Position numbers and translations under genes: made by a program | Assembly (NCBI RefSeq): GCF_000003815.2 | Contig: NC_049986.1 | Location: 16,171,172 to 16,235,171 of the forward strand | Direction of reading: 5' to 3' | Length of the DNA: 64,000 nucleotides | Source of the DNA: Branchiostoma floridae | Lineage: Eukaryota; Chordata; Leptocardii; Amphioxiformes; Branchiostomatidae | In this document: piece by piece, positions 15,001 through 30,000 of the stretch | Layout of the letters: each line of letters starts with the position of its first letter | Position numbering within the stretch: position 1 is the stretch's first letter | The notes under the pieces: model-generated | What the model was told of the DNA's origin: nothing | What the model saw: only the letters and a program-made list of their open reading frames with translations | Databases searched by the model: none

Positions 15001-18000
15001 ATCAAAATACTAATGTCACATGACTAAAAGTAATTTTCTTGAATCTTTTGGACAATATTTCTAGCACTACACAACAATGTAAGTACATGGTATTTCTGAC
15101 ACTGAGCACTGCAAAGTCTGTTATGCCATTCTGTAAATATATCAAATACATACGCCACAACATCATTCTGTCACTAAGATCAATTTTCTTTAAACATTTT
15201 AACAAGGTTTTTTATGTATTTCCAGCATCAAGTGCATCATAATTGTAACAATCTGGAAAGGAATAAAGGCTATACTGTACATACAGTATGTCAAATACAG
15301 ATGCCACAACACCAAGGTCAATTTTTCTTGCCTCTTTTGAACAATGTTTTCATGCGTTTTCAGTGCTAAGTACATCATAGTTTGAACACTGAGCAATGCA
15401 AAGTCTGGTATGGAATAAAGGCCATACTGTACATATATCAAATACAGACTATTCTGTCACAAAGATCAATTTTCTTGAAACATTTTGACAAGGTTTATCA
15501 CAGTTCAAACATATCATAGTTGAAAGACTAGTTTGTATGTACATGTATGGAATAAAGGCCATACTGTACATATATCAAATACAGATGCCACAACACTAAC
15601 CCCAGTAGTAGGTGCATCTCAGTCAACATCACCATGTACATAGACAACCCAATACCAACATGCTCTGTCCACTGTCAACTGTGTCAACACTGATGACACT
15701 GTGCTAACCACTACCACACCAGACTACTACAGGGGCAGCTATGTCAAAGATAATAACATTTATTTACATGTACAGTAAAAGCCAGTTAATTGCACAACGG
15801 ATAATCGCACAGTTAATTGCACAAAGTTCCACATTCCCGCGGTGGTGCGGTCCAACTTAATAACTTCGCTTTGTTGCACCATTCGGATAATTGCACAGAA
15901 TGCACTGGTAAACGGGGTGTGCAATTAAGCAGTTTCTACTGTATGACCAGTCCCATGTGATTTGTACTTAATATCCACTGTGATGAATTTCAGAAACATA
16001 TTATGTTAGACTAAGTGTAGATACAGTATTGTGATCTAGCAGATTTGGCAATCTGAATCTGACTCTCTCTGCTGTGATTCTACCTGCAATTTTATCAGAG
16101 CGCCTGCCTACATATTCAGACCTTCCAATAGTCTTCTCCAAAGACAATTCAAATGATGTTCAGAAGAAAAATCACCTTATTCAGTTCATGGTCAGATTAT
16201 GCCGCAAAAATACTGAAAGGCAATCATCTAGTGTCGCTGTCTAACAAGCCCAGTTTGAATCACGTCTGTATGAAACTGCAACCCTCCCCTCACGGCCTCG
16301 GGTTGAGAGGGTCACATAACTGAACTGACCAGCTATGACTTGCTAAGACTAGTAAGAGTTTAAAGTCTGTATACACATAGGTAATTTTAGTGCAATAACC
16401 TAATGATCTAAAGATTGCTAAGACAATATGTTTTACTAACAGTCACCTTTGAAAATTAGTTGATTTTGAGAATATATATAGTCTACTTTACATACATGTA
16501 TAGTCTATACATGTATAGTCAGAATATGGTAATATTATGATCAGTGTATCATTACAAATATGTAGTATATAATACTGACCATCTGTGCATGCTGGCTTGA
16601 CAAGCATACATCTGTTTATCCTTATCCTTTATCAATTTTCAGCCAAAGGCAAAATACAGCCCCTTTCAGGTCTGTGTATAGTAAATATTGCACTCAATAC
16701 ATACAAGATTTTGCTGGCCAACAGTCTACTCTTTAAAATCATGACAATAGGTAGTAAGCATCTTTATCAGAATAAAATAACGATTTAAGCGACTGTCGAT
16801 TTTGCTGGCCAAATTGATTCATACAATGTAATATCAAGCTTCAAGTATCAGATAGAATGTCTACACTACATGACATTACACATTCAAAATATAATCAATC
16901 TCCTATTATATTACACCTACATAAAAGGGAAATATTGCAGCTTCCATCATTCAAGATAAACAGTTTTATCCACTTAGAAGTTAGAGCAAAGGCCAAATGT
17001 ATTATTACTGTCAGATAAAACGCTATGTATAGGTCCTGTCAGTTGAGAATTGAGTGGCAAACATGCTTTAGTTCCGCATTACGCAGATTCACCTATGAGG
17101 TTAGAAGACAATGAGCTGCCTTAAAAATCCATAAAACCGTCCATCATAGCGGAAAACATCCGGGATATGAATGTTTTATGTCCTGTTACTGGTAACAACA
17201 CTGCTGCTTTTCCTGGTAAAGCGGTGCTTAATTGGTAAAAGATGGCCAATAATATGTTGGTATCAACTTAGTATCGACTAACCTCACAGATGGAACAAAG
17301 TTGGTTCTTCTGCTTCCTTGTTTTGGGGCTTGCCATCTTGAATTGAAAGGTCACCGAGAGATCCAAATCACAGACTGTAAATGCCAGCAGTAATGTTGTT
17401 GTTTCCTACTTTTATATCTCCCCTCTTCCCTGCAACGGAAACTGAACTACTTGTAGCACAGCTGCTAACTCTATCCACACTACTACTAAGTATCCCTATA
17501 CGCTCTGTCTACAGTAACACTATCAAAACATATTGCAAGACAGTCAGAAATAGAAGGAACCATAGAGGGATATCCTTTATAGTTTATTGCAAGCAACTAC
17601 ATAAACCAATGTGACTACCATTATTCCAAATTGAAATTATATCCAATCAAAATACCATGACAATTATCGAATATTCAAAATTTCAAATAATCCCTTAAAC
17701 ATCTGACTGACATGTAATACACAGAAACTCAACCACTATATTATCTATGTATAAATAAATCTGACCTTTATAGTAATACATAATAGAAACATCAAAGGCA
17801 ATACTACCAACAGTTTGGGAATTTCTACACTCACAATTGTTTTCTATCTATGATTGTTGTTTTCAGTTCATAATTGACTTCCGATGACAGTTTTACGTGC
17901 TGTACTGTTATTATGGAGAGAAGGCCAAAGATGGGGAGGGGGGCAGACCACTTACCTTACAGGCACACACTGCTCCGTGGCAGGAGGGCTGTATCGCCAT

Positions 18001-21000
18001 GAAGATACCCAGACATCCAAAGGGAATGCAGAATATCCCTCTAGTAACAACTAACTAACTTAAACACAGTGGTAGCACAATATACAGGGTAGTAAACTAA
18101 CTATGACATCTCACACGTTAAGGACGTGACACCATCGAATCACAAGGGTAACATTGGTACTCTCTGTGGTGTCGACTCCAATATTGGGATATGGGATCTC
18201 ACACATGCAGATTCTCAAATGCGGGGGAGATTGGTACAAGCTATGTGACTAAAACCATACTCATCAGCATGAAACAATAACTTATCCTTGTAGAAACAAT
18301 CTAAAACAATTATATATTTGACATCTTTTCATATATGAAGGAAATGTTCTCAACAGCAATTCATGTGAGACAATCTAAAAATATTTTCACACCGTGCCTA
18401 CCCCTGAAAAGTGGTACAGCCCTCCATGGCCCTCTTGTTGCCAAATATAACCCTGTGCCACCACGTCACATATTTCTGCTTATGGACAGTGACGGTGGCA
18501 GGAGTAAACACGCAGGTACCAAATATGAGACGAGGACGGACGCGAGACATCATTCTGACCTTGCTGAACCATAAGTGCAGCTATAACACTAATAATTCCT
18601 ATAGTGATAAAATCAAAGCTGGTCGAGCTAGACAATAGTAATATTAACCCTCGATTTGTATGAGGCACTTTCAAGCACATTGAAATTGACAATCACTACT
18701 TACTAACTTCATTTTGAAGACCATAACTTATGAAAGCAGATGGGAAATGTTAAGCCTTCAGGGACAGGAGTCGTCTGCCTGTTTGTAAACGTGTTTGATC
18801 ATGTGTTTGACCCAGCCATGACCTGTTACCATTGCAGACCTTCTCTGTAATGCAGGGATTTGTTATCATGCATGTGATATGGACCAGTGTGTATCAGAAT
18901 AGCATAAATATGAACTGTATATCACAAATGAGCTGTCTAAACTTAACACCAAGTCAAAAGTTTCCTCATGCAAAGAGAAACAGAAATACAAAATGCATCA
19001 TGTATATGACTTTTTATGAGGGTTCAATTTTTATTTTAGTCATCACAGCAAAATCATATCTGTTTTCCAATCTTCGCATTTGGTTTTTGAATAACGTAGG
19101 TGCAACATTTTTAATCTGATTGTGTCAATTTGTGGCCACTTAGAAATTCCAGCTGGAATTGGTACACAGAGAACTAGTGGCTCAGGACCACAAAGCAAAC
19201 AGATGCTCTGTGGACACTGTGTCTTCACTATAGTGACAGGATCTCACACTGTCAACACATCAGCAGCATCACTGATCACTGTGCTTACAAATAATATACA
19301 GAACTGTTGCATTAAAATTTCTAATATCACAACAATTGTTGTTGGTCGTCAATAGCCAATCACATCTATAAAATAAATTGCTCTTCTGGGTGATAATTTA
19401 TGATCTCTCAAAACAGCAATAGTATTGATATCAATCATGATGACATTTTGCCAGCAAAATCTAATAGACAAGAAGTAGGGTGGAGTTTCCACTTATAAGA
19501 TGGTCAGAAAAGGGCAAAGTCTTGGTGGGGATCAGAAAAAGTTTGGAACACCCAACTCCATATCTGGCATATCTGGCAATGTAACTTGTAAGTCTGTTTG
19601 TTTTACACTGTCTCAAGAGTACTTTCGTCTAGGATTAGACTTGTTTGTTTGTTTGTTTGATCAGATCTTCATTAGACTTTGGAGAGAAGGGTTTTGACTT
19701 TGGAGAGAAATATTCAAAAGAACTCCTCAAAAAATCATACGCCAGCCTCAACCGCATTTACTTAGAAACTGTTTCTGTTATTCATACTTTTCTGAACTAC
19801 ATCAACAAGTCTACATATAATCTCAGTCAGTTGAACTACAGTCAAACCTGCCCAAGCGACCAGCCAAATCACCGGAGGTCAAACAAGCATTTTTCCAAGC
19901 AGATTCCACCAGTAAAATCGTGACAAACCTCTGACCTATAGGTATGCAAATCAACGTCCTTTTGGAACACTGTGGCTAGAGGTCAAAGTCAAGACTGGCC
20001 TTCTTTCTCCACAAGGCCCAATACTGCTGACTCCAGGTTAACCTTGGCAGTCTGACAGCATTATACATAGGTTGGAGGGGAAAGGCATTCTAGGATCCTT
20101 CTAGGAATTGAATACATATGTGGGTGGAGAAAATTATACTGGTAGAGAAATGAATACACAATTGTTCCTTTGTGCAGAGCTTCTTTTACTCATCTGTTCT
20201 TGAAAAGGTATTATGAATGCCAAGGTCTTATGTTGACTAGACAAGGTCAATCTGAACATTCTAACAGCTGGAGGCAACCTCACTCACTAAAGCTTGTATA
20301 CCTGCATGTCATCAGTTTGAAATAGCTAAATCCTTACAACATAATTGAAAACTTCAAAACAATCACCGCAAACTGCTAAAAAATGCAGAGAGAATTTTAC
20401 TTGAGCTATTACTTCTAGTTCAATCTCATAATTTTGATTGAATTTGAATCAAATTTTTGGTCAGTAACTGACAAACATCATGAAAGAATCTTTGTCACAA
20501 GAGTTATGCTAATGGTAAGGCCCAGAACTTCAATCTATATGTATAGGCTTTTATCAAAGGTAGAGTGTTTTGCACATGCACGCACTCAGGCCTTCATCTC
20601 ATTCTCCTTCACACACTTAAGATACGTCAGGGCTCAAAATACCACCTGCATATGTTAGTGCAGGTAAAATTGGAGCTGTGCAGGTATTTCAGGACTGGTG
20701 ACCTGCACCAATGTACTGGGTTTCATACATAAATGTCCTATGATGTAGGTGGATTGGTATTAGCTGCATTTACCACCTATATGTATAAAAGAAAAAAACA
20801 CTTTAATATGAACCACACTTCCTAAATTCATAGTGGCACAGGTAAAATTTGTCTGGTGCAGGTAATTTTCAATGTTTTATTGTTACCCGCAACAGTGCAG
20901 GTATGCAGAAAATAGTCTTTTGAGCCCTGATCTCATTCTCCTTCACACACTTTAGATATGCGCTTACCTCTTCGTAGTCTCTCATGGTGCGGGGTCGGAC

Positions 21001-24000
21001 AGGTGACATGCGTCCGCTGCTTACGTTCCGCAACGCTGCACGGTAAGACATTATGGAAAGGTCAACAACCCGATAACGTATCTGTGTCTGTTCATGGTAA
21101 AAGCCCAATTGAGTCAGTGCTCCGAGGATGAATGTGACTATGTTTCATCAAAAGATTGTGTGCATCTAAACGCTTCATCTCATTGGGACAAATCATAAAA
21201 CCTAAGCCGTTGATGGAACACATTTGTCACAACGTCTACGTGACTTGAATTATAAGACATAGAATTGAAGCGAAATTATTCTATCAGTTTAATGCTAGTG
21301 GATTAGACCATGGTAAAGTGGATTAAGGACATCACAACAGTGGATTTATGTTCTGAAGCAGTGAGATTAGAGTATGTAGCATCTGGGACTGGCCCTCATG
21401 CAATAGGATTTGCCCCAGTCCTCAGCGAGGGTGAGACTGAATTTTGACCAAAAAAAATTTATTCAACCACCAAATTTAATTTTAATCTTTTCGAATCAAA
21501 CAAGCCGATTTTGTCTGTCAAAATGACTGAATGATAATTATTTTTTCCGCCAGTTGCAACAAGATTCTGTCAAATGACGGAATGAGAGGAATGATTGATG
21601 CTGGGCAAAATCCTGCTCAACCATCAATACTTCAGGTTAAAGCATCTTGGATTAAATCATAAATGTACATTCCTCAAGAAGTGCTATCCAGTGCACGCAT
21701 ATCCTACATTTCAAATGTACAATCATTTTTCACCGGGCTGGAAAATTGTACTATTACAGATGTATAGTCGTCCGTGACTCTAAGCTTTAACTTCTGACAC
21801 TTCTGTAACAATGTGCACCTGACACCCAGAAAAAAGGAATTCATAATTGAGCTTGGAAGGAAGAGCAACCCGAATGCAATATGAAGTGCATGCAAAAGGT
21901 TAGAGCATAAAACTGAAACTGATTTGGGCTGCCGATACCTTTTATGAATTGAAATCTTTGATAGATTCTGGAGAAATTTCTTTCAGTTTAATTTTGCCCT
22001 TTTCCTTGCTCGCAACATATTATAAAAACATGCAATTTTTTTCTGCAATTCATAGGTGTATTTATTGCACGAACAGAATTTGTTGAAAGACACAAGTGAA
22101 TGTTCAGTTATTGACTTTCAATGAAAAGATGGTCAATCCAATCAGACTCTCTTTCTTTAAAGATATAGATACATGTTGTAACTGCCAATTTCAATATCTT
22201 GCATTCCACAACCTACAATGTGAAAGTCAAACAACCACATATATTGTTTTAAGTTTCTTACCAATTTCAGTGGTCAGAATTTGAAAGCTACAAATATTCA
22301 AATACATAGATGTATTCCAAAAAATAGGTTACGTAGCAACTACTCACATTGTTGCTGACTGCCATCCATGGTGTTGTCTGGCAGGCTGGTCAGGTTGGTA
22401 CTGTAACACAGATTACACCAACCATTAACACTCACATTAACACTCAGCAGTCAGCTACTGCAGGATACGCACAGCAATTATGAACCTGTGATAGTAAACA
22501 GTGAATAGTCCTGGCGGTCTCGTATGCCGGGTTTTAGGGCCGAGTTTGAGCGATGAAGTCTCAATCTCTGCAGGGAAGCAATCGTATAGATTTAATCATA
22601 TCAGGTTTTGCAGGAAATACACATGTACTGCATAGAACCAAGGCCAACGATTCATCAAAGAAAACATGAACTGCCATAGGAAGCAATGATGTTGCTCTAC
22701 AAGTAGGCGAGTCCAACTTGGAGATATTCGTCTGAAACTGAAAGCACAGTACAGAGTTAGATATTCTCTCTTCCTCGATAAAAATGGACAGTACATTGCA
22801 TGAGGGGGATGGAAAGTAGGAACATAAAAATTACGACACAAACACACTTTATGATATCAATATGCAATCAACTTGAAAATCATAGAAAAGGGATGCACCT
22901 GCTAGTTCTAGAAAATTATAGATCAGCCTCTCGACTTATCGTGAATATATATTGCACTACAGGTTTGTAAACATGTGCCAATGGATCAACTTGTATCTTT
23001 CAAAACAAAGGGAACATGGAATGAAGTCAACAGATGTAGCGGAGCTCACGATGCCCTCAAGGTAGATTTTATCACTAATATTACCATGCCTAAAATGGCT
23101 GGGATTGGGTAAAATTCCAGTAAAAAAGATGATGACACATTTTTATGACTAATTCTGAGCAAATCTAGCACCTTTTCTCCTTCAGGAAAATTAGAAAGTG
23201 AATCACAGACCGTGACCAAAGGCAAGAAACACATTAGGGTACTTCAATTTCAAGCTGGGTGACATACCCATAATCAAATCACAATAACAAAAGGGTTTCA
23301 CACTCGTTTTCCATCAATCTGACAACATGAAAAGAAAATGTAAATTTTGTGAAATAAAATCCTTTCAGACTGTGGTATGGATATACATATATTACTTACA
23401 CCAGTTTGGCCTAAAGGACTATGATCTCACCAACGAGCCTTTGTGATCAGCAAACTGGCCTCCAGCGATAAACAAAAACCATTCCAATCTGATTGAAAAA
23501 AAGTTCTGTCGACACAGAGACTTTGCGGTATGATTCAGGCATGTCAAGAAGAAATAATTGCACGTTGGTGAGATCACTTTAAAAAGGCTTTTTTGAGCGT
23601 TCTGTGGTCAGAGATAAGAGCGTTTAAAGCTTTGGAAGATCCCAAGGGGATGGGAGGGGTGCTAATTTGGAAGTAAAAAGATGTGCTTGAAAGTGTGAGT
23701 GATGTGAAAGGGTCAGATGTTGATGTAAAGGTGAAGCTCCACATGTATACTGGAGTACAGGTCACTGGGCACAGTGGGCAGTGTGACTCACATCAAAAAG
23801 CTTTCATCAATACTTTGAAACTTCAACTACAGAACTTTTACTGTTTCGTTTGTTTCACTGTTTGTTCTAAAACCTTTTGATATTGAGTAAAATCTGCAGA
23901 CCTAGCAAGAAGCATGTGTAGCTCAGTGGTTAGTGGCTCTGCCTCGAGCTCTATACCAAGAAGCTGTGAGCTTGAATCCTGGCTTTTAGTATTGTTGTTC

Positions 24001-27000
24001 AACTCGACATAAATACTACTGGAAAGGGTTGCAGTCCTTAGGATGGGACATTGCGTTGTGGTCCACTGTTCATTGTGCTTGTTTAAAAGAGCTAGGGTAC
24101 AGTGAACCTGTAAAAACTGTGCATGGCATCTCTCTTCTCTGTTATGGCCAGTGAAATAGTAGCTCATAAACTTGTTCAAGGTAACTTTTACATCCTCACT
24201 GCCATACATGTATTTAAGATATGAAAAATCTCCAGTATCAGAATAAGATTTCATCATTTCATCATCGTCTTTACGATAAATACCAGTCATTTAGTACCTT
24301 CAATATCGAGTCAAGGTCCACCTCTCAAAAAACAAAATTTGATAAAAATTACAACAGATCAAAAACATCATTTTTTCATAGCTATTGATAATGATTCAAA
24401 GATGTAAGATTGAACAGAAACTGAAACTTCTCAGTCTTCCAATTAAAACTGCACCAAGGCTGTACCTGGCAAGGACACAGAAATACAATACACTTGGGGT
24501 GTGCCTAGAATATGCATCAAGGCCCCAGATATATGTTCCCACCTAATTGAATAGCTCGTGTTATTCCGAGCCAAGCCCAGACTGTCCATAAAACCATACT
24601 GAGTGCCATCTGGGGCTCATGAAGAGGGATTGGCCATATAAATAGTGTGGAGTCTGAAGGAGGCATAAAATTGTCCTCCAGGAGTTTTTGTTCCAAGACG
24701 TTTTGTTAAAAATTCATGATGCACACATGAATCCCCAGGTCATTGGCAATCGTTCAAAACTCAGACTGTTGCTGCCCTGACCTGGGACTAAAACAAGGCG
24801 CCACCTTTCAAACTTGAGCAAAACTGCAGTTGAAAGCAGATGCTGCACAAAGAAATAAGGTTTTGCAAATTTGTTTGAGTTAGTTGGAAGTTGTGCAGTT
24901 GGTTGGATACACAGATGGAAGCAAATAGACTGTCTCTATATCTTTGGTGGTAGATGCTTACAATTTGACGAAAACTAGGAAAATTATAAAGATCAAGAAA
25001 GCAAAATCAAATTTTAAATACCGTACTATATTGAACGTTAAATTTTTCTTTCTGGATTGACTGAAAATTGAAATGGATAAACGGTTCTTCTAAAACCCAA
25101 CCAATATCAGGACAATATTAATGATACTGACAACAAGCACCAACAATCAACTTGCGGTAAGTTACATTGTATAAATTCCTACCAATATGCATTCAAATGT
25201 GTCTGCAATTGCAAAAAAAAAACCTCTGTCAACACAACCACTATCAATATCATAAAACATGCCATATTAGAAATTCGCAGCATATTCCCAGACAGCAATT
25301 ACTTATCTCCCAGCCACCCATTACATGACGAACCACAGGGTCAACACTTTCATTATCACCACTTCTCACTAACCAATGAGGCGACACCTACTTGTAACCT
25401 AATCTGTCTCCGCCATGTTGAAAATCAGGCTGATTGCTCCAGTAATGCGCAGGTACAAATTGGTAGCTATTGAGCTGCTGTAATAGCTATCTTCTACTGA
25501 CGACAAATTACTAAGTGAGGAGAGATGCATCATTGAAGGGGCTACGCATAGGGAAGGGCACACTATATGTATATCTATGCTATGTAGCATCTTCTGTTTA
25601 TCAGGCCACCCCTACTTATTTCCTTGGACATTTTAAGAAAGACGATAGGGAAGAAAACTTTAACATGACTGCATTCATTCCATAAAACTGCATGCACTAG
25701 TATGGCATAAAACTGGACCTCAGTATGTTTTCCTTCTTATTTGTATTTCCAGTGAAGCACATCAGATTCTAGTAAAAAAAATGTTCTGACTCATCTGAGT
25801 ACCAAATAAAGTCTTTAAGATCAAAATAAAACCACTGTGAAAGTTCATAAATTTATCGTATTTCTACTTCTGCTATAAATATAATACTTTTAAGTTGAAA
25901 ATTCACCTGCATGTACTATATAACGCAAATAAACTGTCATGTTGACAGGAGAAATATATGTACCATTACTTTACCCTATAGAAGAAATGCCAGAGGTCAC
26001 AAGGCCATGTATGTCTTGTCAGCTTTATGAAAGCTTCTCAATTTATTTTATTACAAAACCAGCAAAAGGGCAACACAGGCCTGCCAGGGAACGTAGGGAA
26101 GATATTATTTCATATTCGGCATTTATAAAACTAATCCCAACACATTACTATATGTCAAATGTTATATCATGGTTACATCTATGGTAATGATATTATTAAT
26201 TGGATCATATTGCAAAGGCTAATATGTTCTAATATGAAAGTGTATTTCTTGTGTACACACGACATATAATTATGAACTTTCATCCATAATTTTCATTCAA
26301 ATTTGACAGGGTTCCCTAAAGGCATCAGTTCTGTCATTAAGATATTGTATAAAATATAGTAAAGGCTTTAAGTGTCAATGATCTTACGTGGTATCACAGA
26401 TTTTGGAGAAAGCAATGATTGAAACGCTACGATTAATTTCTAAAAGCAGTGACATGACTCACAGGAACAGGTGTCTGTCACAAACAAGAAATGCCCCCTG
26501 TACGTAAGATTAAGAAGGAAGTTTACTGTACACGTATTTACATAACATCTCAGGGTTACACAGTCGACACCACTTATGCACATACCTACGACGTGAGCAC
26601 ATCTTAACATCAGGGGTGGTTGGCAAAACGTGTTGAGGACAGGGGAAACTCCTATTCTGTATTAACTTGTTTTCTGAATTTTTCAATTTTCTATTGGTTT
26701 CACGATCCGAAGGGAAAATTTTTCAACCTTGTTTGAACTAGGAAAAGGACCCTAGTCCCAACATAAGTAACAATCAAACATTTAAAGACTGGGAGTTCTA
26801 CTACAGTGCCACAGAAAGAACTTTTCCTTCATTTTCCATGCAGATACAGTGCCTCCTTTTTTAATTAATATATGCTTTCCACAGCACAGAAAAGAAAAAC
26901 TTTTTCAAGCTCTTGCCTTGGCGAGGGTAAAGATCAGTGCCTACAATATATGTGATGAATGTGATTCTATACCAAATGTAGCACACCAGAAATTGACTCC

Positions 27001-30000
27001 TGAATAATACTACATTCCACAACATAACTCTTACGTTCCACCTCTCACTTCAGACTGAAAGGGTAACAAAAGCAATTGCCCTCTCAGCAACTTCTTTTCT
27101 CTTTTCAACAACAGAGGCACAAGTTACTGAGCACCACCTAATCATTCTCTCTTATCTACCTTTCACAGTTTCAATAGTGCCAAAGTACCTATTGTAAAAC
27201 TGGGCAGAATGGCCTTTGGTCAACTCAGACAGATTTAAGTAGCCTTCAATGGTTGGAATGGGGCGGAGCAAATACAGGTTGTTCTTTCCTTACATGTTTA
27301 AGTTAGGATTTCTGCTTTTGATTCATAGCTTCATGTACACTGTGCTCAAGACACATTGTTCAGCTAACAGTGTTAGGGCAAAGTGAAAAGCTGTCACTGT
27401 AAAATCCTGCTAATCATTTCAAGTCAAGAGGGGAGAGAATGAGTTTGTTTAGTCCACACTATGCTCAGTACATAACTTGTGTATTGAGCATAAAGTGGAC
27501 TAAACAGACCCATTCTCTTACCTCTTGACTTGAGTCATAACCCTCTATTACCTTTGTCTCACAATGTCGTGTAGCTTGCCACCATGCTCCGGCAGTCAAA
27601 AATGTTACAACTTTTAGTCTTACCACACATGGATGTGACTGGCAACCAAGTGGTCTAGATTTTTACTGTAGCCGATATGCTCAAAATGCGTCTGTTTTTC
27701 TTGAGCATGGTCCAGTAACAAGTATTTAGCATTCAATACAAGGCCATGGGTTACCACTTGCAAAAAAAATTCCAGTTGAATTCATATGAATGAACAGGTA
27801 TGTGTAGCCATATTTGGGTTGTACGACTGGAATTTTGCAATTGTTTGTTTTAAGTTTTACTTCTGACAGATCTGATTCAAAGATACACATGAACAAGGCA
27901 AAGTACACCTGATTTTGACCAAGGTCAGCTTATGCAAACTAACTTACTGTATCAATCATAAGTTAGTCCATGCACAAGTACTACACTATATGACTTGATA
28001 CTTCAGTCAATTAAAAAGAAAACGAAATGTATACCCTGGAATTATAATCAAAAGTTTAAACTAAGCACTACAGTACAATTTGATTTCTAATCCAGACCAT
28101 AACATAATCATATATGGTGACAAAAGTATACTAATACCATAATGCCCCCCTCCCACAACCTATGTAATACATGTAATATAGCACGCTGCCTTGTCTAACG
28201 AGTTTGTGTGTGGCACGAGCAAACAAGCAGGCTAATTATCTCGTTAATTGCACTTTTTCCGAGAAATTCTTTTGGATCCTTGTCGAATAGTAGCTTATGA
28301 TATGAAATTCAGTGAAATTCAGAACATTACCCACATTTGTGTATACATACAGATGTACAAGCATACCTAACACTTAAATATCAAGTGCTTTCAACAAGTA
28401 TACAATTAGATATGCCATAACTACAAATGGCTGTTTTCATGCAGGTTAAACATGAAACAACAACAGTAACGTAACATCTTCTACTATATCAGACTTATCA
28501 GTAGTAACAGGTTTACACATGTTTTCAACATTTTTATAACCAGTATTTTCTTACCGTAGCCCAGTTGGCCAAAGGTTAAACATGTTGAAGTTGAGTGGAA
28601 AAGAAAGTTCTACATGGTTTGGCTGATAAACACGCCAGCAACACTAGCACTACACCACCTGTCCTTCCAGTTTTAGTAGAATGTGCACTGACTCACGTGG
28701 GTAGGTTTGGACCCTGAAGGGAAAGGAACTGGTCTTTCTCATTCTACAGTTTAGTAATCTTCGTTAACGATGGAAAAGGGAAAACGTTGTCATAGTGTCG
28801 TCATTTTAGGAAGAGTTGTAACATCCATAGGTAAGTCTGAAATATACACTCACGTCTCTGGTAAGAGACAATTCTTACTTATGATATCTACAATTTAAGT
28901 TACAGGTGTGTATAGCTGGCATCTGTTGTGTTTTTTTAGTTTAATTAGTCATGCCCTTGCAAATCCTTCCCTCATTTTTGTTAGTCAGACGATATAAAAA
29001 GGAAAATATCTATTATAATTGTTAACATTATGGAAGTCCTGTATGTAAAACCTTTTAAAAAAGTAATACCTTTTGTTGTGAGTCTAGTAACAGTTAAAAA
29101 CGCTTAATCCTAAAATGGACAAACAAACTGTAAACACAAAAGGATGACCTGATTTAGAATAGATGCATGTTATTGTTCCATTCTTATCAAAATAAGTGAT
29201 CATTTCAACAGTCGGTGTACAGTAAAACCCAGTATACATACATGTATACCTGTAGGAGAATGGAGAAAGGTAAAGTCTGTGTTAAAATGAGGGGGTGGGG
29301 CCAACATTTATCTCCAAGCAGATGTTGGGATGAAAGAGAACATGTTTTCTGGCTGTGACAGCCAATCACATTGTGATCTTTCACCCAAACACCTCTTTCC
29401 GAGTTTAATGATCCAAGATATTTACAGCACATATTATTACATTCTAAATACATCCTAGTTTAGAAACAGTTGTTTCAAATATGACAAGTTTCAAGTTAGG
29501 GTTTGGAGAATATGGAATTTGCAGAGTTTTTATTCCAGCAAACTACCCATCACACATACTTGTATGTACTAAACTTGCCGACAGAGTATTACCCTAAAAA
29601 AACTGACTGAGAGAACCAGAGCTAAAGCAGCATATACAAATGGGGTGAGAAGACGAAGAAACTCAACAGCCACTGGGTATACTACAGTAATACTTATACA
29701 TTTTGTACAACATGCACTGGGTTTGGATACCATCTTTTACTCATTCTTCTTTTTTGATTTCGAGGTAACCCAAAAGACTAGATACAATGTATCGCATCCT
29801 TATCAATTTTAAAAGTAAGGCATTTTATATTTTCTTTCTAAATGCTTCCAAATAATCCTACCCATCAACCTCTCCTCCGTGACCTGTGACCTCTTGTTGC
29901 CAGGCAACCCCTCCCCCACATGAAATTAATCTTTACTTTCTATCAATCAAATACATACATGATACAAATTAGATTCCTTGCACTAGAGTAAAACACTACA

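Larger units (their letters stand above)
11038..20967. other. 9.9-kb intron splitting CM1
   Basis: No convincing exon found on either strand. It contains a MITE with 8-bp duplication (13931-14308), a tandem array (14885-15600), a small MITE (15773-15941), a TA microsatellite near 13616-13632, a degenerate relative of the 4949 element's right end near 11950-12025, a solo left end CAGTCAAACCTG at 19839-19850, and the MITE at 20627-20930. Confidence 0.6.

Noticed and set aside
23838-24290. 150-codon open frame on the minus strand
   Set aside because: It overlaps the antisense of a tRNA-derived SINE, has no splice context and no recognisable domain.
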